64,000 bases of DNA from assembly GCA_032622095.1 (NCBI GenBank), contig CP136061.1:215420373-215484372 (forward strand). Direction: 5' to 3'. Below, piece by piece: positions 23,613-34,662 of this stretch. Position 1 is the stretch's first letter; every line of letters begins with the position of its first letter. The translations under genes were made by a program, and so were the position numbers. The stretch comes from Siphonodentalium dalli (taxonomy: Eukaryota; Mollusca; Scaphopoda; Gadilida; Siphonodentaliidae). Under the pieces are notes generated by a model. It ran no database searches, was not told the DNA's origin, and saw only the letters and a program-made list of their open reading frames with translations.

Positions 23613-24001
23613 AAGGGCCATAACTCTGGTATAACAAATCAGATCTAACCCATATTCGAACTCGATCTGTATTTTGAGTTGAGAAACTCACATACAAAAT
23701 TTGGTTCCTATCAGTTGAAAAATTGTTGATTTAACGAAGAATTCATGAATTCTATGTCAAAGAGCCATAACTCCATAAAAAAAATTTGGATCAAACCCAT
23801 ATTTGAACTCGATCTGTATTTTGGTCTGAGAAACTCATATACAAAATTTGGTTCCGATCGGATAGAAACTTTTTAAGTTATCGCACCATGCGTAAAGTGT
23901 CTACAGACAGACAGACAGACAGACGGATGGACGGACACACGACGAGTGGTCAATCTGGACGTCGACATTATGTTTACCATACTATGGTATGGGTAAACAT
24001 A
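23613..24001 (+). mobile_element. E element 3' part
   Basis: Two GGGCCATAACTC-type units with CGAACTCGATCTGTATTTTG and CAAAATTTGGTTCC blocks, then GACA/GACG microsatellite (about 23907-23937), GAGTGGTCAATCTGGACGTC and the terminal hairpin TACCATACTATGGTATGGG. It directly abuts the start of the next E element. Confidence 0.75.
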
Positions 24002-25333
24002 ACGAGAGGCCGATCACGATCGGCAGATGTTTAACCCATACCTTGGCGATAGTGATCAGCTATTTTCAGTTCTGACACGAAAATCCATAAGCCATAACTC
24101 TGTTTAAAATATAAAAAAAATGGATCAAACCCAAATTCGAAATCTATCTGTATTTTGGGCTGAGAAATTCACATACAAAATTTACATACATCTCAATAAA
24201 ATGAGATATATCAGATGAAAGGTATTTCTGCTAAGTATAAGGAATGTTGAGAATTAAGGGTTCATTTTAACCACAAAAATCCATACAAGTGAAAGGGATA
24301 TAATAGGAGAATGATTACATGAAAAATATACAAAAGCATAAAATTGATGACAAGGGTTAACAATTTTAACTCAATAAAATTAGGTACAGGTATGTCACTG
24401 GAACACTGCATTGATATCCTAAACCAGAGAGCTGTATGGAAATACAATAAACATTAAACAACAGATGGTTCTCTGTCCAATTACACCTTCCACTGTGCCA
24501 GGGACAATATGATGGCTAAAAATAACTCTAATGTCCAATAATACAAGTTAATCTATTCTCTCTCTCAGTGCTAACTGATATCACAGGGGTTAGCTGCTAT
24601 GGTTCTACATGATAAGCATAAAAATATCGAATCTGTTCAATCCTTAGTTAAAAAGGGCCATAACTCTGGTATAAAAAAACAGGATCTAACCCATATTCAT
24701 ACTTGATCTGTATTTTGAGTTGAGAAACTCACATACCAAATTTGGTTCCTATCAGACGATAACTGGTTGAGCTATCGAAGCATGGATGAATTCTATATCA
24801 AAGGGCCATAACTCCATTAAAAATAATCTGATCAAACCCATATTCGAACTCGAATTGTATTTTAGATAGAGAAACTCACATACCAAATTTTGAGATAATA
24901 TTTTTTTTAGTTATCATAGCATCCATGAATTCTAAGTCGAAAGAGGGCCATAACTCCATAAAAAAAACTCGGATCAAACCCATATTCGAACTCGATCTGT
25001 ATTTTGGGCTCTGAAACTCGCATACCAAATTTGGTTCCGATCAGATAAAAATTGTTAGAGTTATGACAGCAATGCGTGAATTCGAAGTCGAAAAAAAGGG
25101 CCATAACTCTGTAAAAAAAACTCGGATCAAACCCATAATTGAACTTGATCTGTATTTTGGTCTGAGAAACTCATATACAAAATTTGGTTCCGATCAGATA
25201 TAAAATATTTGAGCTATCGCACCATGCGTAAAGTGTCCACGGACAGACAGACAGACAGACGGACGGACACACTACGAGTGGTCAATCCGGACGTCGACAT
25301 TATGTTTACCATACTATGGTATGGGTAAACATA
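24002..25333 (+). mobile_element. E element, head to tail with the previous one
   Basis: Starts ACGAGAGGCCGATCACGATC, directly after the TAAACAT end of the preceding copy. Tandem units of ~149 bp start near 24652, 24800, 24945 and 25097, each with GGCCATAACTC, ATCAAACCCATATTCGAACT and ACATACCAAATTTGG. Then come the GACA/GACG microsatellite (25238-25270) and the TACCATACTATGGTATGGG hairpin. No transposase, non-autonomous. Confidence 0.78.
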
Positions 25334-25385
25334 AAAAGGAATAGAATCTATGTGAAGTTTCTATAGAAATTTGATAATACAGAAT

Positions 25386-25507
25386 CTTTCAAGAAAATAT
25401 GAGGCCTAAGCAGAATGAGGTTCCCAGAGGGTGAATTTAGTGACTAAACTCACTCTCTGGGGACCTCATTCTGCAAATGACAGGCACACTAAACTCAGAC
25501 TTGAATT
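25386..25507. mobile_element. family B MITE remnant (one hairpin)
   Basis: GAGGCCTAAGCAGAATGAGG, a collapsed hairpin (AGAGGGTGAATTTAGTGAC / TAAACTCACTCTCTGG), then ATTCTGCAAATGACAGGCAC and CAGACTTG. Confidence 0.65.
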
Positions 25508-26077
25508 ATCATTCTAGGTTTTTATCTTTTTTTAACAGAAAGCTCCCGGGAAGGATAATTCCAAAACCCAACTTCACAGGCAGGAATTGATATCTCATAT
25601 GATAAAGCCGTGTTGTTTTATATTGATTACACAAATTGTTTGTCACCATAATCACATTTCTGACCGTGTATATCCACTACGTAACAATGACTTCATTAGG
25701 CGCCGAGTGAATTGAGTTATTCAAGTCTGTCTCTCATTTCCGTGGTTGCTTCCTTATCACTGACAAATTCTTTCATGTTGGATAATTTCTTCCCAAGGAA
25801 CTAATAACTTCAAAGACAATTCTGATTAGTGGAGACACCACAATATATGGGGCCGCTTTGTCTCCAATCAGATTTCATCTGCATGCCTGGCTCATTTGAT
25901 AACAATGATCCATCAAGGTCTGATTGTGTCACGAATAGACTCCATAGCTTAAAGCGATTTCTATGTATAGTTCCGAAATTAACAGCAAAACAGGAAAAGC
26001 CATGTCATCATGATTGGTTTATTACAATTTCAGCCTGTCAAGTCATAACTTCTGCATGTCAACAAAATATCACACCT
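25508..26077. other. unassigned non-coding DNA
   Basis: The ORF at 25829-26158 (+) runs into the P4 MITE and shows no domain. No element boundaries seen. Confidence 0.4.
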
Positions 26078-26520
26078 GCCATATCAAATCCAGTCGGAAG
26101 TCGGGATTTTTTTTACCCTGTGCCAATGCATTCTCTTATATATGCGAGTCGACCATAGGTCGCCTCGCATATATAAGAGAATGCATTGGCCTAACAATTT
26201 TTTACAATTTTAATAATTTTTTCTTGTATTCTTTAACAATTTTATAATTTCACCCATACAGAACCCCAGACAAACATGAGCAGACGACACTCTTCTATAT
26301 GCTACTATATATGTGTTGGGCTCCCTGCAGGGTAATGGATGTTTTTCATTTTATGTCCTAAAAATTGTAAGAAACATTTATTTAAAAAACACGATAAAAA
26401 ATTGTTAGGCCAATGCATTCTCTTATATATGCGAGGCGACCTATGGTCGACTCGCATATATAAGAGAATGCATTGGCACAGGGTAAAAAAATCCCGACTT
26501 CCGACTGGATTTGATATGGC
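26078..26520 (+). mobile_element. P4 MITE, double hairpin, non-TTAA scaffold
   Basis: Ends GCCATATCAAATCCAGTCGG and CCGACTGGATTTGATATGGC are exact inverted copies, continuing through AAGTCGGGATTTTTT and TACCCTGTG into the same hairpin module as P1-P3 (about 26122-26192 and 26407-26476). The unique centre holds GAGCAGACGACACTCTTC and CTCCCTGCAGGGTAATGG. No TTAA target was found. Confidence 0.8.
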
Positions 26521-27062
26521 GGGTCACAAATGTGCTAGAAAGCGGGGTTTCTGTTATAGAGGCAGCGGGTTCTTTTTAGGGTCCTTTTCCTCTACCGGTA
26601 ATCAATTTTCCCCTTTGGCATATTCCCCCACCCGATCCACAGATTGATGCCTACATCACTGTGTATTTGTCACTAAAACAACAAACAGGGAGTGATAAAC
26701 AAAGCTAATTTTATTTGGCTGCTAACGCCGGTCACTAGTGAACAATTTTAATTGCATGAAAATAATGGTTTTTCAGGGCAAAACACAACAATAATTATTT
26801 GCTTATTCTTAAATATATCCAAGCTGACATCGCTAAAAGCGTTAAGCTATGTGGTTGATTCTGCCTGTGAACAAGGCATACCAGTGATGTAAAATTAGAT
26901 TTAAAGTGATATATATTTATTGCCCTTGATAATATGACATACTCTATAAACAGAGCATAGAACGGATAAAATAAATACAATATGCCAAATAGAATTACAC
27001 ATATACAAAAAAAAAACATAAAACATTCTCTGTAAAAATTGATTTGTCGTCCCGTTAAATTT
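26521..27062. other. unassigned non-coding DNA
   Basis: No credible gene. The ORF at 26795-27163 (-) is hydrophobic and AT-driven, with no family signature. Confidence 0.4.
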
Positions 27063-27160
27063 GTAACAAGACAGTCAATGACTGTGGGGTCGCTCACCAG
27101 ACTGCAAAGACTGATAAGACTGGGACTCTGGAGACCAAAACAGTCAGCACTTTTCATAAT
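27063..27160 (-). repeat. dispersed repeat shared with 32820-32885
   Basis: CAGTCAATGACTGTGGGGTC, GCTCACCAGACTG and AGACTGATAAGACTGGGA are the reverse complement, with changes, of the block just left of the second P4 MITE. The P4 elements may therefore sit in or near copies of one larger repeat. Confidence 0.55.
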
Positions 27161-27555
27161 CACTTTAAAAGAAGTAGATTTAAACAGGATATGTGGCTAG
27201 AGAGACTTCAAGTATGTAGCTTGGTGAAAATCCACCTTGAAATTGCCAACTGTACACTACTGATCACCCCCCTCCTCCAGCTCAACAAGTCCCCTCCCGA
27301 CCGGGCTCCAGACTCCCAAGTCTTAGGTTGGAATTTCACAACCGACACCTCAAACTTTCTCAATTGTTGGAAATTTCCAATCTCACAAGCGCCTTTTTCT
27401 AAAAACATTTAAACATGTTTGAAGCCCAATTATCCATGGACCCAAAACACAATACATGTATGTCAGACCAATCAGTCAGGTGGTTCCAAGGTAGATGTTT
27501 TAATGAATTTGGTATTTCGATGATTTTATTGGACACAAAAGTGTTAACTCCCCAT
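27161..27555. other. unassigned DNA with open frames on both strands
   Basis: ORFs at 27191-27412 (+) and 27208-27408 (-) cover the same C-rich stretch. Neither shows a known domain or good splice borders. Confidence 0.35.
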
Positions 27556-28102
27556 AGCCTACCATTTCTTGACAGGTTGACCTCATTTTAACAAATCTGA
27601 ATCTCAGTCACTAAAGGATCCTCTTGATTCCTCCATACTATATGTATTAAAGCTAAATAGTCCAAACTCTCTTGAGAAGACATTTTAAGAATTACTATAG
27701 AGACATATAGTTATGTCCCTGGTCCCACGGTGGGACCAGGGACATAACTATATGTCTCTATAGTAATTCTCCCACCCTATTTAACCTGGTGACCCCATCT
27801 GAATAAATTTGAATCCCAGACACCAAAAAACCCTTCATACATATCATAAATATCAGTAAAATAGACCTGATGGTCCTTGTGAAGGAAGCATATTAAGAGG
27901 GAAACTGTCCTTCGCTTGGCCCCTATTTGACCAGGTGACCCCATTAAAAAAAATCTGCATTGCAGTCAAGGAAGAACATTCCATTCTATATAAGCCAACT
28001 AGTTCTTGCAAACATATTTTAAGAATTACTATGTAGTGAAATAGTTAAGTCTCTTGCTCTGGCCTTATTTGACTTTGTGATCCCATTTTTACAAAGGATA
28101 AG
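27556..28102 (+). repeat. repeat F units (TGACCTCATTTTAACAAATC)
   Basis: Tandem-like units with TGACC(C/T)CATTTxAACAAATCTG, CAGTCAC and TTTTAAGAATTACTATG, at about 27580-27720, 27775-27890 and 27930-28090. The same family forms the body of the element at 30720-31105. Confidence 0.65.
27688..27770. repeat. 83 bp perfect palindrome
   Basis: The 41-base left arm 27688-27728 (AGAATTACTATAGAGACATA to GGTCCCAC) and the right arm 27730-27770 are exact reverse complements around a single central G at 27729. The left arm continues the normal repeat F sequence. The right arm is an extra inverted copy before the repeat resumes at CCCACCCTATTT. Confidence 0.92.
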
Positions 28103-30180
28103 AATTAACTTCCCCAGTTGAAGTTGGTGATATTCACCCATTGGGCACCTCATTTATGAATTTTATCTTCTGCAAATTAGGGGATATAGAAACTTCTTAG
28201 AAGGGAAATTTAACTAACAACAATGTAAATTTGATACTATAGATACTTCCCAGAAGATGAGGCCTAAGCAGAATGAGGTCTCCAGAGGGTGAATTTGGTG
28301 ATGCTAGCCTGCTGTGCGGGATAGCATCACAAAAAGCGTGTCTGTTTCTACATTGTGCATGCCTGGTCTCAAGCAACACAATATATTATACAATCAAGCC
28401 TTGAAATAGTGTGATAGTGTGTCTGTCATTTGCAGAATGAGGTCCCCAGAGGGTGAATTTAGTGACGCTAAATTCACCCTCTGGGGACCTCATTCTGATA
28501 AGGCCCTCAACTGCTATGGAAGATCTAGAATAAAATTTAATTTCCCCAGTTGAAGTTGGTGATGTTAACCCATTGGGCCCCTCAATTATGAATTTTATCT
28601 TCTGCAAATTAGGGGATATAGAAACTTCCTAGAAGGGAAATTTAACTAACAACAATGTAAATTTGATACTATAGATACTTCCCAGAAGATGAGGCCTAAG
28701 CAGAATGAGGTCTCCAGAGGGTGAATTTGGTGATGCTAGCCTGCTGTGCGGGATAGCATCACAAAAAGCGTGTCTGTTTCTACATTGTGCATGCCTGGCC
28801 TCAAGCAACACAATGTATTATACAATCAAGCCTTGAAATAGTGTGATAGTGTGTCTGTCATTTGCAGAATGAGGTCCCCAGAGGGTGAATTTAGTGACGC
28901 TAAATTCACCCTCTGGGGACCTCATTCTGATAAGGCCCTCAACTGCTATGGAAGATCTAGAATAAAATTGAATTTCCCCAGTTGAAGTTGGTGATGTTCA
29001 CCCATTGGGCCCCTCAATTATGAATTTTATCTTCTGCAAATTAGGGGATATAGAAACTTCCTAGAAGGGAAATTTAACTAACAACAATGTAAATTTGATA
29101 CTATCGATACTTCCCAGAAGATGAGGCCTAAGCAGAATGAGGTCTCCAGAGGGTGAATTTGGTGATGCTAGCCTGCTGTGCGGGATAGCATCACAAAAAG
29201 CGTGTCTGTTTCTACATTGTGCATGCCTGGCCTCAAGCAACACAATGTATTATACAATCAAGCCTTGAAATAGTGTGATAGTGTGTCTTGTCATTTGCAG
29301 AATGAGGTCCCCAGAGGGTGAATTTAGTGACGCTAAATTCACCCTCTGGGGACCTCATTCTGATAAGGCCCTCAACTGCTATGGAAGATCTAGAATAAAA
29401 TTGAATTTCCCCAGTTGAAGTTGGTGATGTTCACCCATTGGGCCCCTCAATTATGAATTTTATCTTCTGCAAATTAGGGGATATAGAAACTTCCTAGAAG
29501 GGAAATTTAACTAACAACAATGTAAATTTGATACTATAGATACTTCCCAGAAGATGAGGCCTAAGCAGAATGAGGTCTCCAGATGGTGAATTTGGTGATG
29601 CTAGCCCGCTGTGTGGGATAGCATCACTAAAAGCATGTCTGTTCCCTACATTGTGCATGTCTGGCCTCAAGCAACACAATGTATTATACAATCAAGCCTT
29701 GAAATAGTCTGTCTGTTATTTGCAGAATGAGGTCCCCAGAGGGTGAATTTAGTGACGCTATCCTGCACAGCGGGCTAGTATCACTAAATTCACCCTCTGG
29801 GGACCTCATTCTGATAAGGCCCTCAACTGCTATGGAAGACCTAGAATAAGATTGAAGTTCCCCAGTTGAAGTTGGTGATGTTCACCCATTGGGCACCTCA
29901 ATCATGAATTTTATCTTCTGCAAATTAGGGGATATATAAACTTCCTAGAAGGGAAATTTAACTAACAACAATGTAAATTTGATACTATAGATACTTCACA
30001 GAAGATGAGGCCTAAGCAGAATGAGATCTTGAGACTCTAGATACTTCCCAGAAGATGAGGCCTAAGCAGAATAAGGTTCTCAGAGGGTGTATTTGGTTAT
30101 GCTAGCCTGCTGTGTGGAGCAACCCCCTAAATTCACCCTCTGGGAACCTCATTCTACAAATGCCAGACACTCTTAATTCA
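28103..30180 (+). repeat. tandem array of family B MITE, ~432 bp period
   Basis: The hairpin TTTGCAGAATGAGGTCCCCA starts at 28429, 28861, 29294 and 29719 (steps 432, 433, 425). Each unit has one compact two-armed hairpin and one arm-less hairpin (GAATGAGGTCTCCAGAGGGT) followed by AAAAAGCGTGTCTGTTTC and GTGCATGCCTGGCCTCAAGC. Units 2-4 are almost identical. The right edge (30060-30175) keeps a normal B end (CATTCTACAAATGCCAGACA). The repeated ~60-aa minus-strand ORFs are by-products. Confidence 0.88.
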
Positions 30181-30480
30181 AACTTGGAGAAAATTAAATT
30201 AATCTGATTTTAATGACCACTGAGTGATAATGTAAACAACAAGGGTGCTTCATTGATAACACCATTAATCTCAGTTAAATTACAAATGACATGAATTACA
30301 CTCTCTGTGGATGGAAAGCACTACGGCACAGCAGATGTTATCTACCCATCTGCCAGTTGTATAAACATGTGTCCATCAGAGCACATGGGTGGCTTGCTGT
30401 AGTAGAGAATACAAGGATTTAAAGTCATTTACTGAACATTTCTGTACATCTGTCTGTTCCTGATTTCTCCCAAACCCCTG
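30181..30480. other. unassigned non-coding DNA
   Basis: No gene or repeat boundary recognised. Confidence 0.35.
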
Positions 30481-31110
30481 ATTTCAACCAAATATAGTGG
30501 AGTGACTAGAGGTACCTCCCATCCCCTCCCAAAGATGTAATGTCATAGGTTCTTCAAAATTTTAATGAGTTTTTTTTAATTTTATTTAAAAATAAAATAT
30601 TTTATTTAATAAAAAAATATATATTTATTAAAAATAAAATATATATATATATTTGTTTTTTGTTGGTTAAATTGAGCAATAAGTTAAATTGAAAAAAAAA
30701 TTAAAAAATTCAGATTTATGTCCATAGCCCCACCCACATTTGACCCAGTGACCTCATTTGAACAAATCTGAACCACAGTCACCCAAGGTACCCTCATACC
30801 AAATATGAACCCATTCGGCCCGACAACTTCAGAAAAGAAGTCGTTTTAAGAATTACTATGTGGAAAAATAGTTATGGTCCTGACATCAAAACTATTTGAC
30901 TTGGTGACCTCATTTGAACAAATCTGAATGAGAGTCACCTAGGGAACATCCACACCAAATATGAACCAATTCGGTATGATGGTTTCAGAGGAGAAGATGT
31001 TTTTAAAAAAGTTGACGGACGGACAGACAGACAGATGGACAGACGGACGACGGACGAGGTGTGATGACTATAGCTCCACCGGAGACTTTGTCTCAGGTGA
31101 GCTAACAAAA
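30481..31110 (+). mobile_element. repeat F element with GACR tail and terminal hairpin
   Basis: Repeat F units (TGACCTCATTTGAACAAATC at about 30749 and 30905), an AT-only low-complexity block (30570-30710), then GACGGACGGACAGACAGACA microsatellite (31014-31056) and a 3' hairpin around CTCCACCGGAGACTTTGTCT. Same plan as the E elements with a different body. Confidence 0.65.
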
Positions 31111-31162
31111 GCACACTTGGCACAAAGTGAATCCTTGACATCGCTCGGCATATGGTCATAAA

Positions 31163-31206
31163 TTGACACAGCGGTGCAATGGGGTTGACACAGCGGTGCA
31201 ATGGGG
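31163..31206 (+). repeat. 22 bp unit repeated twice
   Basis: TTGACACAGCGGTGCAATGG followed by GG occurs at 31163-31184 and again at 31185-31206 with no difference. Confidence 0.9.
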
Positions 31207-32194
31207 TCACTTAGAGCCCGAAGCTGCCATCGCACGCCGCCAGCCATATTGGCCACAAGTCGCCGCCATGCAGCCATATTATCTATAACACCAGCCACAT
31301 GAAAAAATCTCTGCTGCCGGAATTGTAAAATGGCTGACCCGTGTGCATGGGCTTATATGTCAAGCACAACTGAACTGTTAATCAATTTAATCGCAAAGAA
31401 CTAAACCACATTGCCTAATATTGGCATACTCGCATGGACACGGCATAGTTGTTATATTATCAGAAAACCCGGGCCTCTCAATGTGGAATAGAATATTCCA
31501 ATGCATGGGTTAAAGTATAAATTATATATTTCGACAGGACTCAGTCTCAGACATCGCTGGCATTTGTCAATATATGCACATAACGTGCAGGAGAGAACAG
31601 GGGAGAATAGATAATAGTTTGAAATATTATATCATTTCTATCAGATTCATCATTTAATGATTCATACGTATATCTCAAGATGCCAGTGAATGGCAGTGAT
31701 GATAGCAGTCTTAAGTCGACAGAAGTCCCAATGTAACTTATACCGATTTGATGGGGAAACTACATAGTAAATCCATGCCAGTTCTTCGAGTATTTTCGCC
31801 ATAATGGAAAAGCACCAAAAGAGCATGTGTGGTCTTGAATTCTACGGTTCACCACAAACGCTTAAACAAACGGGGTCTGTATAACCGGGGATTAGGAAAA
31901 TTTCAGAAACGAAAATACACTGAATGATATAAATCTCAGCCGGCTGAGCCGCCATATTTCATCAGCCACGAATGTTGGGACTGAGCTGGCTTAGCTATAG
32001 CTAACCAGCCATGAAATTGGTTGAGCCAGCCGCGAAAACTATTTGTCGTGGCTTCGTGGGTCTAGGGTCACTTCCACGCTTCTGGTTGGTCACTGATCCA
32101 GGAGAGTGACATCGGTTCAATTAATGTTTTGTCTTCACGCTCAGGAATTATGGCTCGACATATACATTGTTTATCTAAATCTTATTTATGAGTT
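31207..32194. other. unassigned non-coding DNA
   Basis: CAGCCATATTGGCC / GCAGCCATATTATC motifs near 31240-31280. No gene. Confidence 0.35.
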
Positions 32195-32262
32195 AAAGAT
32201 GCATTAACCGATTATACACCCCTATATTACTATTTCTTTGGCTTTGGAGATAAAAAATATTT
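32195..32262 (+). repeat. fragment of the fold-back element seen at 60684-63746
   Basis: AAAGATGCATTAACCGATTA and ATTACTATTTCTTTGGCTTT match the arm of the fold-back element. The rest is absent. Confidence 0.55.
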
Positions 32263-32367
32263 GTGAGGTTTGCACAAATGGGATTGGTTATTCAATCAGA
32301 CATTGCAGATTCAATACTCTGTACTCAAATTAATTGAATTAAGAATGTGTATGTATGTCAGTGTGAA

Positions 32368-32755
32368 CACTTTAAAGACATATTATGGACTTGTTTGGGT
32401 GCGATAAACTTATAAGTTAGTACTCAGACGCTGTGCCAACCTGGGGAATGTATCATTATACTAACTAACATCACTGAAAATTTTAAAGAAATCGACAATT
32501 CCTCTCCATAGAAAACATTGTCTGAACTACACTCAATTGCAAATATTTAGATCTCGATTCTGGACGCAACAATCGGCGATAAACTAACACAAACGATTTC
32601 GCCTTCTAGAGTCATCGTATTTAATTAATATATAAGAATGACAGGGTGTGTTGTCAATTTGGATTAATATTTGTAAAAATAACTACTTTGAGCCATAATA
32701 TTCTCCATTTATATTTTATCACCCTACCAGAGTGTTTCACATCACTTTAATTTCA
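32368..32755 (+). repeat. dispersed repeat H, copy 2
   Basis: Colinear with 11143-11510: AAGACATATTATGGACTTGT, GTTAGTACTCAG, TGTGCCAACCTGG, CGGCGATAAACTAACA, GTGTGTTGTCAATT. Diverged. Confidence 0.7.
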
Positions 32756-32910
32756 AAGCTGAATGAATTTTCTTTAATACCTATTTTGAATTAAATTTTA
32801 TAAGTACTGACTCTTGTAGTCTTCAGATTCCCAGTCTTCTCAGTCTTTACAGTCAGGTGAGCGACTCCACAGTCAATGGATGTCTTGAACATATAGATAA
32901 TATGTGACCC

Positions 32911-33341
32911 GCCATATCAAATCCAGTCGGAAGTCGGGATTTTTTTACCCTGTGCCAATGCATTCTCTTATATATGCGAGTCGACCATAGGTCGCCTCGC
33001 ATATATAAGAAAATGCATTGGCCTAACAATTTTTTATCATTTTTTTAAAATAAATGTTTCTGACAATTTTTAGGACATAAAATAAAAAACATCCATTACC
33101 CTGCAGGGAGCCCCACACATATATAGAACCATATAGAAGAGTGTCGTCTGCTCATGTTTGTATGGGTGAAATTATAAAATTGTTAAAGAATACAAGAAAA
33201 AATTATTAAAATTGTAAAAAATTGTTAGGCCAATGCATTCTCTTATATATGCGAGGCGACCTATGGTCGACTCGCATATATAAGAGAATGCATTGGCACA
33301 GGGTAAAAACATCCCGACTTCCCGACTGGATTTGATATGGC
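32911..33341 (-). mobile_element. P4 MITE, second copy, opposite orientation
   Basis: Ends GCCATATCAAATCCAGTCGG and GACTGGATTTGATATGGC. Hairpins at about 32955-33025 and 33229-33297. The central block (CATTACCCTGCAGGGAG to GAAGAGTGTCGTCTGCTC) is the reverse complement of that in 26078-26520. Confidence 0.8.
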
Positions 33342-33496
33342 GAGTGCCATATTTGTTTTGCCTCTTCAATATATCCTCATGCAAATAGTTTCATATTGGA
33401 CCTAAATATTGACATTGGCTCATATTGGACTTACTTGGTTCTGGAATTAGCCCAAGTGACAAAATTTGTTTTCTCATACTCAAATTTAAATGTTAA

Positions 33497-33721
33497 CCCT
33501 TTGAGTGCCAGGGGCCAATCTCATCGGCCCTAAACCTACAAAATAAGTCTGTTAAAGAATATAAGAATAAATTATTAAAATTGTAAAAAACAAAAAAAAT
33601 GTTAGGCCAATGCATTCTCTTATATATGCGAGGCGACTTTATGGTCGACTCGCATATATAAGAGAATGCATTGGCACAGGGTATATGGGTTGATACAAAA
33701 ATCGACCTGGCACTCAAAGGG
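33497..33721. mobile_element. P2 MITE, TTAA-flanked
   Basis: TTAA at 33493-33496 and 33722-33725; ends CCCTTTGAGTGCCAGG and CCTGGCACTCAAAGGG. One hairpin at about 33606-33675; its loop has an extra T (GACTTTATGGTC). Confidence 0.88.
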
Positions 33722-33837
33722 TTAAAACAGAAGGATAAACCAAAGGGTATGAAAGGTTTTAAATAACCACACCAATCATGTAAGCTTAATGAAACTTTAT
33801 CCTCCTCATCAGAAGCCAGGACCCACCCCATGATATC

Positions 33838-34443
33838 TTGTTATAAAATAATAAATATTGGGTAAATATTGAAACTAGGAGCTCCCTTCTCTTGATCAGT
33901 ATTATTTTATATGTAATTGGTTTTGGGAAAAAAATTTACATTTCATTGAACAAATCTGCTAATTCACCCTCCCCCAACCCCTGTGGGGACATCCCTGCGA
34001 GAAGCGAGAATAGGACATGTGTGATTTATTTGGATGCCTGACTACATTGGCCTAAGAATATTTCCTTGACCTTAGAAGCCAATGGGAGACTCACATATAT
34101 AAGAGAATGCACTGGCATGGTATATTGTTATAAAATAATAAATATTGGATAAATATTAGAACTAGGAGCTCCCTTCTCTTGATCAATGGTCTATTATTTC
34201 ATATAAAAGTTTAGTATGTTTAATTGGTTTTGGAAAAAAAATTACATCTCATTAAACAAATCTGTAACCCCCCCCCCCCCCCCCCCCCCCCCCCAAACAC
34301 CTGTGGGGACATCCCTCGAGAATAGGACATGTGTGATTTATTTGGATGCCTGACTAAATCGGCCTAATATTTCCTTGACCTTGAAAGCCAGTGTATTCTC
34401 TTATATGGGAGACTCGCATATATGAAAGAATGCACTGGCACAG
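33838..34443 (+). repeat. tandem duplication, ~287 bp units, with P3-like ends
   Basis: TTGTTATAAAATAATAAATA begins both units (33838 and 34125). Each then has CTAGGAGCTCCCTTCTCTTG, GGGGACATCCCT, GGACATGTGTGATTTATTTG and a decayed P3 hairpin half (AGAGAATGCACTGGCA). The first unit has CACCCTCCCCCAACCCC where the second has 27 consecutive C. Confidence 0.75.
34268..34294 (+). repeat. 27 bp poly-C tract
   Basis: Pure C run. The homologous site in the neighbouring unit (about 33966-33982) is interrupted C-rich sequence, so this is an expansion. Confidence 0.9.
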
Positions 34444-34662
34444 GGTCTTTATTGCTGCACCAGAACATTTCCGGTCATGAAATTTGTTTAATACTAATAC
34501 TATTAATAAACTTGTCAACTGTCAAACAGGTCATTTTTATTTGAGATTGCAGTCAACACATTGGATTAAATTTCAATCATGCAATCCACTATTAGCTGGG
34601 GAAAATCTGGATATTGAGATAACTAATTACTTTATATTAAATATTTTTAATATTATTAAAAA

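Noticed and set aside
28197-29691. Four similar ~60 aa minus-strand ORFs in tandem
   Set aside because: They translate the family B MITE array; similarity comes from the tandem DNA repeat, not from a gene family.
26014-33831. Recurrent short ORFs with the ANAFSYICESTIGRLAYIREC peptide
   Set aside because: They are readings of the MITE hairpin module; the same peptide appears on both strands because the module is palindromic.
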